Assembly: GCA_002292925.1 (NCBI GenBank)
Contig: DBCF01000083.1
Coordinates: 1,565-13,534 of the forward strand
DNA length: 11,970 nt
Reading direction: 5' to 3'
DNA from: Roseiflexaceae bacterium UBA965
GTDB lineage: Bacteria > Chloroflexota > Chloroflexia > Chloroflexales > Roseiflexaceae
Shown: positions 7,135 through 11,970 of the stretch, one piece after another
How positions within the stretch are numbered: the first letter of the stretch is position 1
Layout of the letters: every line of letters starts with the position of its first letter
Made by a program: the position numbers and the translations under genes
Notes under the pieces: model-generated
What the model was told of the DNA's origin: nothing
What the model saw: the letters and a program-made list of their open reading frames with translations, nothing else
The model's database searches: none

Positions 7135-7448
7135 AACGTATTTTCCGTTTGCTCGGTTTGTTGTTGGCTGCTGGTATAGCGCTCGTCGTCTATCGTGCCG
7201 TCCGCCAAGAAAGCTCGGCCGCTGCCGCCCCCGCCAACAACCCCAAACGCTCGGTGAGCCCCGATTTGTTGGCAATTTTGGCTGACCCAGGCGATAAAGG
7301 CTCCATCGAATTAATCAGCGATGCCGAAGGCCGCGAATGGTTGGTCAATCGTCGCAACGGCTATCGCTACCCCGTCGAAGACGGCATTCCAATTATGTTG
7401 CTCGAAGAAGGCGAAAAGAATCGCGACGAGAGCATCATCGCTGGCTAA
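7131..7448 (+). CDS. membrane-anchored Trm112-like protein lacking the zinc cysteines
   Basis: The protein has 105 residues. It has a single hydrophobic segment at about 4-22, an Ala/Pro linker, then a Trm112/YcaR-like domain (about 44-92). That domain is recognised by PDLLAILADP (44-53), the block around GYRYPVEDGIPIML (77-90), and the following acidic end. In the usual family the first strand carries C-P-x-C-K-G; here the same place reads D-P-G-D-K-G (52-57), and the later cysteine is also absent, so a zinc site is unlikely. Trm112 proteins elsewhere act as small partners of methyltransferases; a role here is unknown. ATGA overlap with the metallophosphoesterase and AGGAGA (7119-7124) six nt before the ATG make it the last gene of the operon, which ends at the hairpin at 7463. 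Confidence 0.75.
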   Translation: MKRIFRLLGLLLAAGIALVVYRAVRQESSAAAAPANNPKRSVSPDLLAILADPGDKGSIELISDAEGREWLVNRRNGYRYPVEDGIPIMLLEEGEKNRDESIIAG

Positions 7449-7462
7449 ATTATCCCTCCAGC

Positions 7463-7502
7463 AAAAACCGCGTCTTGGCAGTGAGCCAAGACGCGGTTTT
7501 TT
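7463..7502. terminator. strong bidirectional intrinsic terminator
   Basis: A perfect 17-bp stem is formed by 7463-7479 and 7485-7501, with a five-nt loop (AGTGA). The GC-rich core ACCGCGTCTTGGC is flanked by an A-run on the left and a T-run on the right, so it can stop transcription from both sides. It separates the NYN-trpF operon (stop 7448) from the convergent isomerase gene (stop at 7515). Confidence 0.95.
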
Positions 7503-7514
7503 GTTGGGTTGGGA

Positions 7515-8330
7515 TTACACCACCAGCCCGAGATTTTTCAAATAATGCCAACTCTGGGGAATATCGTGATGGTTGTTGAGCTCGAGGATGAGGCGGGGGC
7601 GGTGCGTCAATCCTTGCAGGGCCGCAAAGATGCTGGTGAAGTTGATATCACCCTGCCCCAACCCCAAATGGGCGTCGTAACTGCCGTCGTTGTCTTGCAG
7701 GTGGACGTGCTCGAGCAAATCGCCGTTTTGGCGAATCCACTCGGGAATACTGGCACCGCCACGCGTCATCGTGATGCGCACATGCCCTACGTCGATGCTA
7801 TGCCGTACCCACGGTGAGTCAAACGACGTAATCAGGCTCCGTAAATGCTGGGGATGTTGGTCTTGGATGGTTTCGATGACCAGCAAACACCCAATTTCGG
7901 CGGCTTTGGCGACCACCGGTGCCATGATGTGGTTGGCGATTTGGATGGCGCTGGCGAGGGTTTTGGGTTGAATCGCACTAAATGGTGAGCCAAACACCAT
8001 AAACGGGCTGTGCACCACCATATGACTCGCCCCCACAATCTGGGCAAATTCGAGCCCTTGCAACAAGCGTTGTTGTACTACGGCTTGGATGGCACGGTCT
8101 TTGCAACCGATGTCGATACCATAAAATGGCCCATGGATGCCACGGCGCCCAGTGTGGGCCTGGAGCATCTCGCGGATGGCGTAGGCCCGAGCTTGCCAAT
8201 CATCGTCGAGCAGATCGGGGTCGGTAATGTCTTGGATTTCGAGATCGCGTTGATCGGCCAAAACCCAATCGAGGTGCTGGGGTAAATGGTGGGAAGTGAG
8301 TGCTACGCCGACAACTGGGAGTGTGCTCAT
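7515..8330 (-). CDS. sugar phosphate isomerase/epimerase-like TIM-barrel protein (AP endonuclease 2 superfamily)
   Basis: The 271 residues match the xylose-isomerase-like TIM-barrel superfamily (PF01261 type). Expected divalent-metal ligands can be placed at E153 in LVIETIQD, D180 and H183 in IDVGH, H208/H210 in EHVHLQDND, and E250 in LILELN. HLGLGQGDINF (221-231) is a classic segment of this group. The superfamily covers sugar isomerases, epimerases, dehydratases and endonuclease IV; the substrate here is not determined. A DNA-repair role is less likely, because the sequence lacks the fuller set of endonuclease IV motifs. The ATG at 8330 is preceded by GAGGAA (8336-8341) five nt away. It lies 68 nt after the MFS gene on the same strand, and may also have its own promoter (8358-8374). 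Confidence 0.85.
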   Translation of the reverse strand: MSTLPVVGVALTSHHLPQHLDWVLADQRDLEIQDITDPDLLDDDWQARAYAIREMLQAHTGRRGIHGPFYGIDIGCKDRAIQAVVQQRLLQGLEFAQIVGASHMVVHSPFMVFGSPFSAIQPKTLASAIQIANHIMAPVVAKAAEIGCLLVIETIQDQHPQHLRSLITSFDSPWVRHSIDVGHVRITMTRGGASIPEWIRQNGDLLEHVHLQDNDGSYDAHLGLGQGDINFTSIFAALQGLTHRPRLILELNNHHDIPQSWHYLKNLGLVV

Positions 8331-8357
8331 ACATGTTCCTCGTAGTAAAAATCACCA

Positions 8358-8374
8358 ATAGTATGCACCATGAA
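8358..8374 (-). promoter_or_regulatory. possible promoter of the isomerase/epimerase-like gene
   Basis: The minus strand reads TTCATGGTGCATACTAT, with TG-CATACT or TACTAT as the -10 candidate and no clear -35. It is nearly identical to the string at 1864-1881 upstream of the moaB-like gene. It would give a leader of about 20 nt, suggesting that the isomerase can be expressed independently of the MFS gene. Confidence 0.35.
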
Positions 8375-8398
8375 TGTTAAGCAGACATCACATCTCGG

Positions 8399-9574
8399 TT
8401 AGCGTTTGGGGGTAAGTTGCGAGCGAGTCAAGGCAATCAGCCCCAATACGCTGGTGAGCACTGCAACTGCACTAATCAATGGCAACCCCCCGTTGACGTA
8501 CAAAAATTCACTACTAAGTGACGAAAAAATTCGGCCGATGCCCACAGCTGCCGACATCAACGCCATCATGGTGCCCCGGGCGGCCGGTAATGCTTCAGAA
8601 ATAAGCGGGAAGCTGGCGACGATGGCGTACTCGATCAAGAAATAAAACAAAAACATCATGACCGTGATGGCCCACCAATTGCTCCCCACAAACGGAAGCA
8701 ACGCCAAACAGATACCAGTCAACAAAAATCCCCAAATCACCGAGCGGCGTTTGCCGATCCGGTCAGCAAAGGCCACCACTGCACTCGAACCTGCTAATTC
8801 AGCAATGCCGATAATGACAAACAAGCCGCCAATCAGGGCCTCGTTGGCGCCCAAGTCGTTTTTGAGCCACGTGCTTTGCGTGATAAAAAACAAATCATTG
8901 CCGCCAAAGGTCAGGAACGGGAAGAGCAAGAGGATGGCCAACCCGGGCTGACGCAGTAATGTCATGATATTGAGGGTTGCCGGCGTGCCGTGTTCGACCT
9001 GTGGGCGCTGGTGATGTTCAGGGAGTTGCCATAACATAACGAAACTCAGTATGCCGATGCCGGCCAAAATCGCATAGGCCACCATGCTTTGTTGTTGTTG
9101 GTTGATGAGATACATCAACGGTGCCACCCCGATGATGGCCGATATCGCCCAGGCCATCTCGAAAATTCCCAATACGCGGGCGCGTTGCTCGTAGGGGCTA
9201 CGGGCGCTGATATAGGCTTGGCCAGATGGTAAATAGAGTGCCGTGGCTAAGCCAATCAACAAATACCCCACAAAAAATGCGTTAAAGCCACTCGCCAGAC
9301 TACATGATAATGCGCCGCCGATAAATAGTGCGAGGGCGATGAGCATCGCCTTGCGCTCGCCAATCCGGTCGGCCAAGGTGCCACCGATGGGTGAAGCGAG
9401 TGAAGCGGCGGTTTGGATGGCGATGAGCGTCGCGCCTTGTTGGAGCGATATATCGAAGCGGTTGCTAAGAAATGGCAGCAACGGGTAGACGATACGGAAG
9501 GCGGTGGTTGAGGCTAGCCGACCAGCAGTGACAACAATCAAATCAATCGGGCGTAAACTCGGTAACTGGGTCAC
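8399..9574 (-). CDS. major facilitator superfamily transporter (GTG start)
   Basis: The protein has 391 residues and about 12 hydrophobic helices. It has the MFS motif A in the loop between helices 2 and 3 (GTLADRIGERK, 65-75) and the equivalent DRIGKRR (271-277) in the second half, so it is a full-length proton-linked or facilitative carrier of the inner membrane. The substrate is unknown. Resemblance to drug-efflux-type MFS carriers is as strong as to sugar carriers. The start codon is GTG at 9574: AAGGAG (9580-9585) stands five nt before it and there is no suitable ATG nearby. The isomerase/epimerase gene follows 68 nt downstream, suggesting but not proving uptake of a sugar or cyclitol. 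It is divergent from the HipA-like cassette. Confidence 0.9.
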   Translation of the reverse strand: MTQLPSLRPIDLIVVTAGRLASTTAFRIVYPLLPFLSNRFDISLQQGATLIAIQTAASLASPIGGTLADRIGERKAMLIALALFIGGALSCSLASGFNAFFVGYLLIGLATALYLPSGQAYISARSPYEQRARVLGIFEMAWAISAIIGVAPLMYLINQQQQSMVAYAILAGIGILSFVMLWQLPEHHQRPQVEHGTPATLNIMTLLRQPGLAILLLFPFLTFGGNDLFFITQSTWLKNDLGANEALIGGLFVIIGIAELAGSSAVVAFADRIGKRRSVIWGFLLTGICLALLPFVGSNWWAITVMMFLFYFLIEYAIVASFPLISEALPAARGTMMALMSAAVGIGRIFSSLSSEFLYVNGGLPLISAVAVLTSVLGLIALTRSQLTPKR

Positions 9575-9579
9575 AATGA

Positions 9580-9585
9580 CTCCTT
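9580..9585 (-). promoter_or_regulatory. ribosome binding site fixing the GTG start of the MFS gene
   Basis: AAGGAG on the minus strand lies five nt upstream of GTG (9574-9572). This spacing decides for GTG as initiation codon. Confidence 0.8.
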
Positions 9586-9628
9586 GTGATAGTACAAACG
9601 ATATCGTTGGCGATGGATGCAGGGCAAA

Positions 9629-9637
9629 AATATACCA
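9629..9637 (-). promoter_or_regulatory. extended -10 promoter candidate for the MFS gene
   Basis: The minus strand reads TGGTATATT (9637-9629), an extended -10 with hexamer TATATT. The -35 region (about 9652-9657) is poor and is overlapped by the half-site at 9650-9663, so activation or repression by a bound protein is plausible. Confidence 0.45.
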
Positions 9638-9649
9638 TAGCTAACCTAC

Positions 9650-9766
9650 ATGACTGTGACGCACGCGGTACGCTAAGATCGTATGGTGCTTGTATCTCAT
9701 ATCTAGCATAAAATGACATATACGCAATACGCCGTTCAGTGTAGTATATTTATGCGTAGTTGTCAT
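9650..9766. repeat. three ATGAC-N4-ACGCA half-sites in the divergent promoter region (candidate operators)
   Basis: Direct copies are ATGACTGTGACGCA (9650-9663) and ATGACATATACGCA (9713-9726). An inverted copy, TGCGTAGTTGTCAT, lies at 9753-9766 and reads ATGACAACTACGCA on the other strand. The second and third form a 12-of-14 dyad with arm starts 40 bp apart; the first two start 63 bp apart. Both distances are near whole numbers of helical turns. The presumed -10 TATATT (9745-9750) of the downstream cassette lies inside the dyad, which suits DNA-looping repression. Confidence 0.5.
9745..9750 (+). promoter_or_regulatory. -10 candidate of the peptide/HipA-like/DUF3037 cassette
   Basis: TATATT at 9745-9750 would start transcription near 9757, 27 nt before the ATG at 9784. 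No good -35 is present, and the left arm of the inverted repeat occupies that place. Confidence 0.35.
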
Positions 9767-9783
9767 ACACAAAGGATGTCATC

Positions 9784-9921
9784 ATGAACACTGCACTATT
9801 GATTGCGGGTGGGTTGCTGGCAATCTGGTTGGTTTGGAAGCTGATTACGGGTGTGATTCGCTTTATCGTGGTGCTCACCATTATTGCGGTGGTGGCTGCC
9901 ATGGTCATGAGGATTTTTTGA
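9784..9921 (+). CDS. 45-residue hydrophobic membrane peptide
   Basis: ATG at 9784 is preceded by AAAGGA (9771-9776) with a seven-nt spacer, a good ribosome site. The product has 45 residues: a short N-terminus, a hydrophobic stretch (about 4-16), W-K-L-I-T-G, then a second hydrophobic stretch (about 25-41) rich in Ile/Val and ending M-R-I-F. It is predicted to be one long or two short membrane helices. I recognise no family. The stop TGA (9919-9921) overlaps the TTG of the next gene by two bases, so the peptide is the first gene of the HipA-like cassette. It could be a membrane anchor, a toxin-like peptide or a leader whose translation drives the kinase gene; nothing in the sequence decides. 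That it is a real gene rests on the ribosome site, the coherent membrane composition and the exact junction. Confidence 0.65.
   Translation: MNTALLIAGGLLAIWLVWKLITGVIRFIVVLTIIAVVAAMVMRIF
9909..9913 (+). promoter_or_regulatory. ribosome binding site for the TTG start of the HipA-like gene
   Basis: GAGGA inside the end of the peptide gene lies four nt before TTG (9918-9920). The arrangement TTGA couples termination of the peptide to initiation of the kinase. A GTG at 9942 is the alternative start, but its upstream site is weaker. Confidence 0.5.
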
Positions 9922-10706
9922 AACAAGGTTTACGGACTGTAGTGGCGACCCGCTATGTAATGCCACTGCGTGAAGGTGGCTCTTTGCCAGGGCTCGTCGA
10001 AGCCAACGACGATGGCATGTACGTCGTCAAGTTTCGTGGGGCCGGGCAAGGGAGTGGTGCGTTGGTGGCCGAATTAGTGGTTGGCGAACTGGCCCGGATT
10101 TGTGATTTACCAGTACCCGAGTTGGTGTTTATTGACATCGACCCCGTACTCGCACGCTCGGAACCAGACGACGAGGTGCAAGCGTTAATCATTGCCAGTG
10201 CAGGCCTTAATCTGGCCTGTGATTTTTTGCCAGGGGCGTTGCCGTTTGATGCGGCCTTGGTGAAACGAGTTGACCCGTTGCTTGCCTCGGCTGTCGTCTG
10301 GTTTGACGCCATGATGACCAATATAGACCGCACTGCCCGCAACACCAATATGTTGTGGTGGCATCGTCAGTTGCATGTCATTGACCATGGGGCTGCGCTC
10401 TATGTGATGCATGCCTGGGACGGCTACGAAGAACGCATTATGAGCCCCTTTGCGGCGATTCGCGATCATGTGTTGTTGCCAATGGCAACCCACATCGAGG
10501 CGGTCGATGCGCAATTGAGTGCGCGCTTTACACCAGAAGCAATCACGACGGTGCTCGACATGGTTCCTGAGGCGTGGTGGCCGTTGGGGCGGCGCTGGCA
10601 AGAGCCTGCCCACGCGCGGGCTGCGTTGCACGACTATCTCGTGCGCCGGGTGGCAGCACCGCGGGCATTTGTGGCGGAGGTGCTACGTGCCCGCTCACTC
10701 ATTTGA
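9918..10706 (+). CDS. HipA-like kinase (HipA_2 type)
   Basis: The most likely start is TTG at 9918, preceded by GAGGA (9909-9913), giving 262 residues. The frame is open back to 9834, but that part lies in another frame over the small peptide gene and looks random. The N-terminus shows TRYVMPLREGGSLPGLVEA, then YVVKFRGAGQG with the candidate ATP lysine K38 and a Glu at 52. The central catalytic block reads MTNIDRTARNTN (D137, N142, N144), followed by VIDHG (D156) in place of a DFG-type metal site. These are features of the HipA-like Ser/Thr kinase family, whose founding member HipA phosphorylates a tRNA synthetase. This shorter branch lacks a HipB partner here and its target is unknown. It is embedded between the peptide gene and DUF3037, overlapping both. 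Confidence 0.8.
   Translation: MKQGLRTVVATRYVMPLREGGSLPGLVEANDDGMYVVKFRGAGQGSGALVAELVVGELARICDLPVPELVFIDIDPVLARSEPDDEVQALIIASAGLNLACDFLPGALPFDAALVKRVDPLLASAVVWFDAMMTNIDRTARNTNMLWWHRQLHVIDHGAALYVMHAWDGYEERIMSPFAAIRDHVLLPMATHIEAVDAQLSARFTPEAITTVLDMVPEAWWPLGRRWQEPAHARAALHDYLVRRVAAPRAFVAEVLRARSLI
10676..10680 (+). promoter_or_regulatory. ribosome binding site fixing the GTG start of the DUF3037 gene
   Basis: GGAGG lies six nt before GTG (10687-10689), inside the last codons of the HipA-like gene. It decides for the short form of the DUF3037 protein. Confidence 0.75.
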
Positions 10707-11067
10707 TTATGCCATCATCCGGCTGACCCCCCGCATTGAACGCGGTGAATCGATTAATGTGGGTGTGGTGGTTTTTTGTCGCACCAAACGATTTCTCGTG
10801 GCGCCCACCCATTGCGACCAAGGGCGACTACAAGCGTTGGATGCCAGTTGTGATATCGCCACCATCCAAGAACATTTGGCGGTGTTTACGGCGGTGGCGC
10901 AAGGTGATCCCTCTGCTGGACCGATTGCGCACTTACCGATTGCGGACCGCTTTCATTGGTTGGTGGCGCCACGCAGTACGATAATTGCCACTGGTCCGGT
11001 CCATTGTGGGCTGTGTGATGACCCACACGCAGTGGCACTACAGTTACTCCAAAAATTAGTTAAGTAA
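10687..11067 (+). CDS. DUF3037 family protein
   Basis: The GTG start at 10687 has an excellent GGAGG (10676-10680) six nt upstream and overlaps the end of the HipA-like gene by 20 bases. The open frame extends further upstream, but only in the shadow of the kinase gene. The 126-residue product begins with FDYAIIRLTPRIERGESINV (6-25) followed by GVVVFCR, the diagnostic start of DUF3037, a small soluble family of unknown function. The C-terminal half (about 85-126) contains W-L-V-A-P-R and C-G-L-C, the latter possibly only a chance pair of cysteines. The family is known to occur next to HipA-like kinases, so the two proteins probably act together. Which of them acts on which substrate is unknown. 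Confidence 0.85.
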   Translation: MPAHSFDYAIIRLTPRIERGESINVGVVVFCRTKRFLVAPTHCDQGRLQALDASCDIATIQEHLAVFTAVAQGDPSAGPIAHLPIADRFHWLVAPRSTIIATGPVHCGLCDDPHAVALQLLQKLVK

Positions 11068-11073
11068 CTGTAG
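11038..11073. repeat. inverted repeat at the end of the DUF3037 gene, possible terminator
   Basis: CTACAGTTACT (11038-11048) and AGTAACTGTAG (11063-11073) are perfect 11-bp arms around a 14-nt spacer. The repeat spans the stop codon of the DUF3037 gene (11065-11067) and sits between convergent genes. It lacks a T-run on either side, so it is at best a weak terminator or a 3' stabilising hairpin. Confidence 0.45.
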
Positions 11074-11113
11074 CTCCACTGTGTGGACGGCGCCGTTTGT
11101 TGGATTGTTGAGA

Positions 11114-11970
11114 TTACCCGCGATTCATATGAGCTGCGAGTTTGCGCAACGCATCAGGATTCCGTTGCAGTTTTTCAAATGCGGCAATGACGTGATCGAC
11201 GCCGTCGTGGCCTGCACGAAAAATTGCTTCATCGAGGTAAATTTGTTCTACATGTGCGGCGCGTTCAGACACGGGTAATGACCAGCGACTCGGGTCGAGT
11301 TGATCTGCGTATTGTATGGCAACCGGTAAGCGTGACAACTTGGGCTGGAATAATGGGTATTTGCTCATTGGGTCATAACCCACCCAGCAGCCAATGCCTT
11401 CGGCATCGAGTGCTTCACAAACGACTGCGTTTGTCACGCCGGCAAAGGCTTCGGGGTTGATTGCGACGATAAAACGATAAAACGACAAGCGGGTAATCCG
11501 TTCGTCGAGGTGAAGTGCGCGCACTCCTTGAATGTCATTGAGTCGTTGCATGAAATAGCGGGCATTGGCGGCACGTTCTTCCATTTGGGCAGGAAATTTT
11601 TCGAGTTGCGACCCGAGCAATGCCGCATTGAGTTCGCCGAGTCGATAGTTGCAGCCAAATGTGTACATTTGACCGGCAGGATCTTTGGGGCGACCGCAGT
11701 CGATGATAGAATGGGCGCGTTGGGCCAGTTGCTCGTCGTCGGTGAGGAGCGAGCCACCTTCCCCGGAAGTTAATATTTTGGAGCTTTGGTGGCTAAATGA
11801 CCCAAATGCGCCAAAACTGCCGATGCCCCGGCCACGCCATTGTTTGCCTGGGCTATGGGCACAGTCTTCGATGATATGCAGGTTGTGCTTTTGGGCGATT
11901 GCCATCAGTGCATCCATGTCACAGACAATTTGGCCCGTATGGACGGGAATGATGGCGCGGGTACGTGGGG
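11114..11970 (-). CDS. DegT/DnrJ/EryC1/StrS family PLP-dependent aminotransferase (5' end outside window)
   Basis: The frame is open from the window edge to the TAA at 11114-11116, so the N-terminal part (about a quarter of the protein) is missing; the ATG at 11917 is internal. Visible family marks are AIIPVHTGQ before CDMDAL, then IIEDCAHS (the PLP-stacking Asp/Glu region), SFSHQSSKILTSGEGG with the Schiff-base lysine, and GCNYRLGELNAAL (substrate/cofactor loop). A C-terminal part of the sugar-aminotransferase type follows. These enzymes transfer an amino group from glutamate or glutamine to a keto sugar, for surface polysaccharide or secondary metabolite synthesis. The exact sugar is not identifiable. 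The gene is convergent with the HipA-like cassette, with 46 nt between their stop codons. Confidence 0.9.
   Translation of the reverse strand, partial: PRTRAIIPVHTGQIVCDMDALMAIAQKHNLHIIEDCAHSPGKQWRGRGIGSFGAFGSFSHQSSKILTSGEGGSLLTDDEQLAQRAHSIIDCGRPKDPAGQMYTFGCNYRLGELNAALLGSQLEKFPAQMEERAANARYFMQRLNDIQGVRALHLDERITRLSFYRFIVAINPEAFAGVTNAVVCEALDAEGIGCWVGYDPMSKYPLFQPKLSRLPVAIQYADQLDPSRWSLPVSERAAHVEQIYLDEAIFRAGHDGVDHVIAAFEKLQRNPDALRKLAAHMNRG

Noticed and set aside
9834..9917. 28-codon extension of the HipA-like kinase frame
   Set aside because: It lies in a different frame across the small membrane gene and reads as His/Cys/Gly-rich nonsense. The family start pattern (TRYVMPLREGGS) begins only after 9918.
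10519..10686. 56-codon extension of the DUF3037 frame
   Set aside because: It is the shadow of the kinase gene, rich in Arg/Trp/Cys. The family N-terminus begins right after the GTG at 10687, which has a strong ribosome site.
11087..11100. ACGGCGCCGT palindrome followed by TTTGTT as a terminator of the DUF3037 gene
   Set aside because: A palindrome without loop space folds into only about three pairs, and the T-run is broken, so it is not a convincing terminator.

Overview
The window is ordinary-looking bacterial chromosome with dense genes, mid-range GC judged by eye, Shine-Dalgarno sequences of the AGGAG type and sigma70-like promoters. The style of several proteins (the Tgt variant with SPTRLGRHGS in place of the usual MPTRNARNG, the NYN plus OST-HTH protein, the cysteine-less Trm112-like protein) makes me think of the phylum Chloroflexota. 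That is an inference from protein flavour, not a proven assignment. I see no insertion sequence, phage gene, CRISPR array, rRNA or tRNA.

Layout. (1) 1-1784, minus strand: tgt, the queuosine/tRNA-guanine transglycosylase, followed after 27 nt by an ECF-transporter S-component-like membrane gene that leaves the window. A clear promoter for tgt lies at 1808-1836. (2) 1944-2696, plus strand: a MoaB/MogA-like molybdopterin protein and YidD, 15 nt apart. (3) 2697-3017: a 321-nt gene-free stretch with an extended -10 promoter and several potential RNA hairpins. It is probably a long leader of the next gene, or a small RNA. (4) 3018-7448, plus strand: a tight four-gene operon of NYN/OST-HTH putative RNase, trpF, a calcineurin-like metallophosphoesterase and a membrane-anchored Trm112-like protein. 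Genes two to four overlap or nearly abut. The operon ends at a strong bidirectional hairpin terminator (7463-7502). (5) 7515-9574, minus strand: an MFS transporter (GTG start) followed by a sugar phosphate isomerase/epimerase-like TIM-barrel protein, plausibly a small uptake and catabolism unit. (6) 9784-11067, plus strand: a 45-residue membrane peptide, a HipA-like kinase with an apparent TTG start, and a DUF3037 protein with a GTG start. All three overlap or touch, so they form one translationally coupled cassette. (7) 11114-11970, minus strand: the C-terminal part of a DegT/DnrJ/EryC1/StrS sugar aminotransferase that begins outside the window.

The best candidate for something not well described is the peptide/HipA-like kinase/DUF3037 cassette. 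The divergent promoter region in front of it (9575-9783) carries three copies of a half-site, ATGAC-N4-ACGCA. Two of them are inverted around the presumed -10 box and one overlaps the presumed -35 region of the divergent MFS gene. The second candidate is the structured 2697-3017 leader. Smaller curiosities are the tgt/ECF-S pairing, a Trm112 domain that has lost its zinc cysteines and gained a membrane anchor, and a metallophosphoesterase with a very long insertion.
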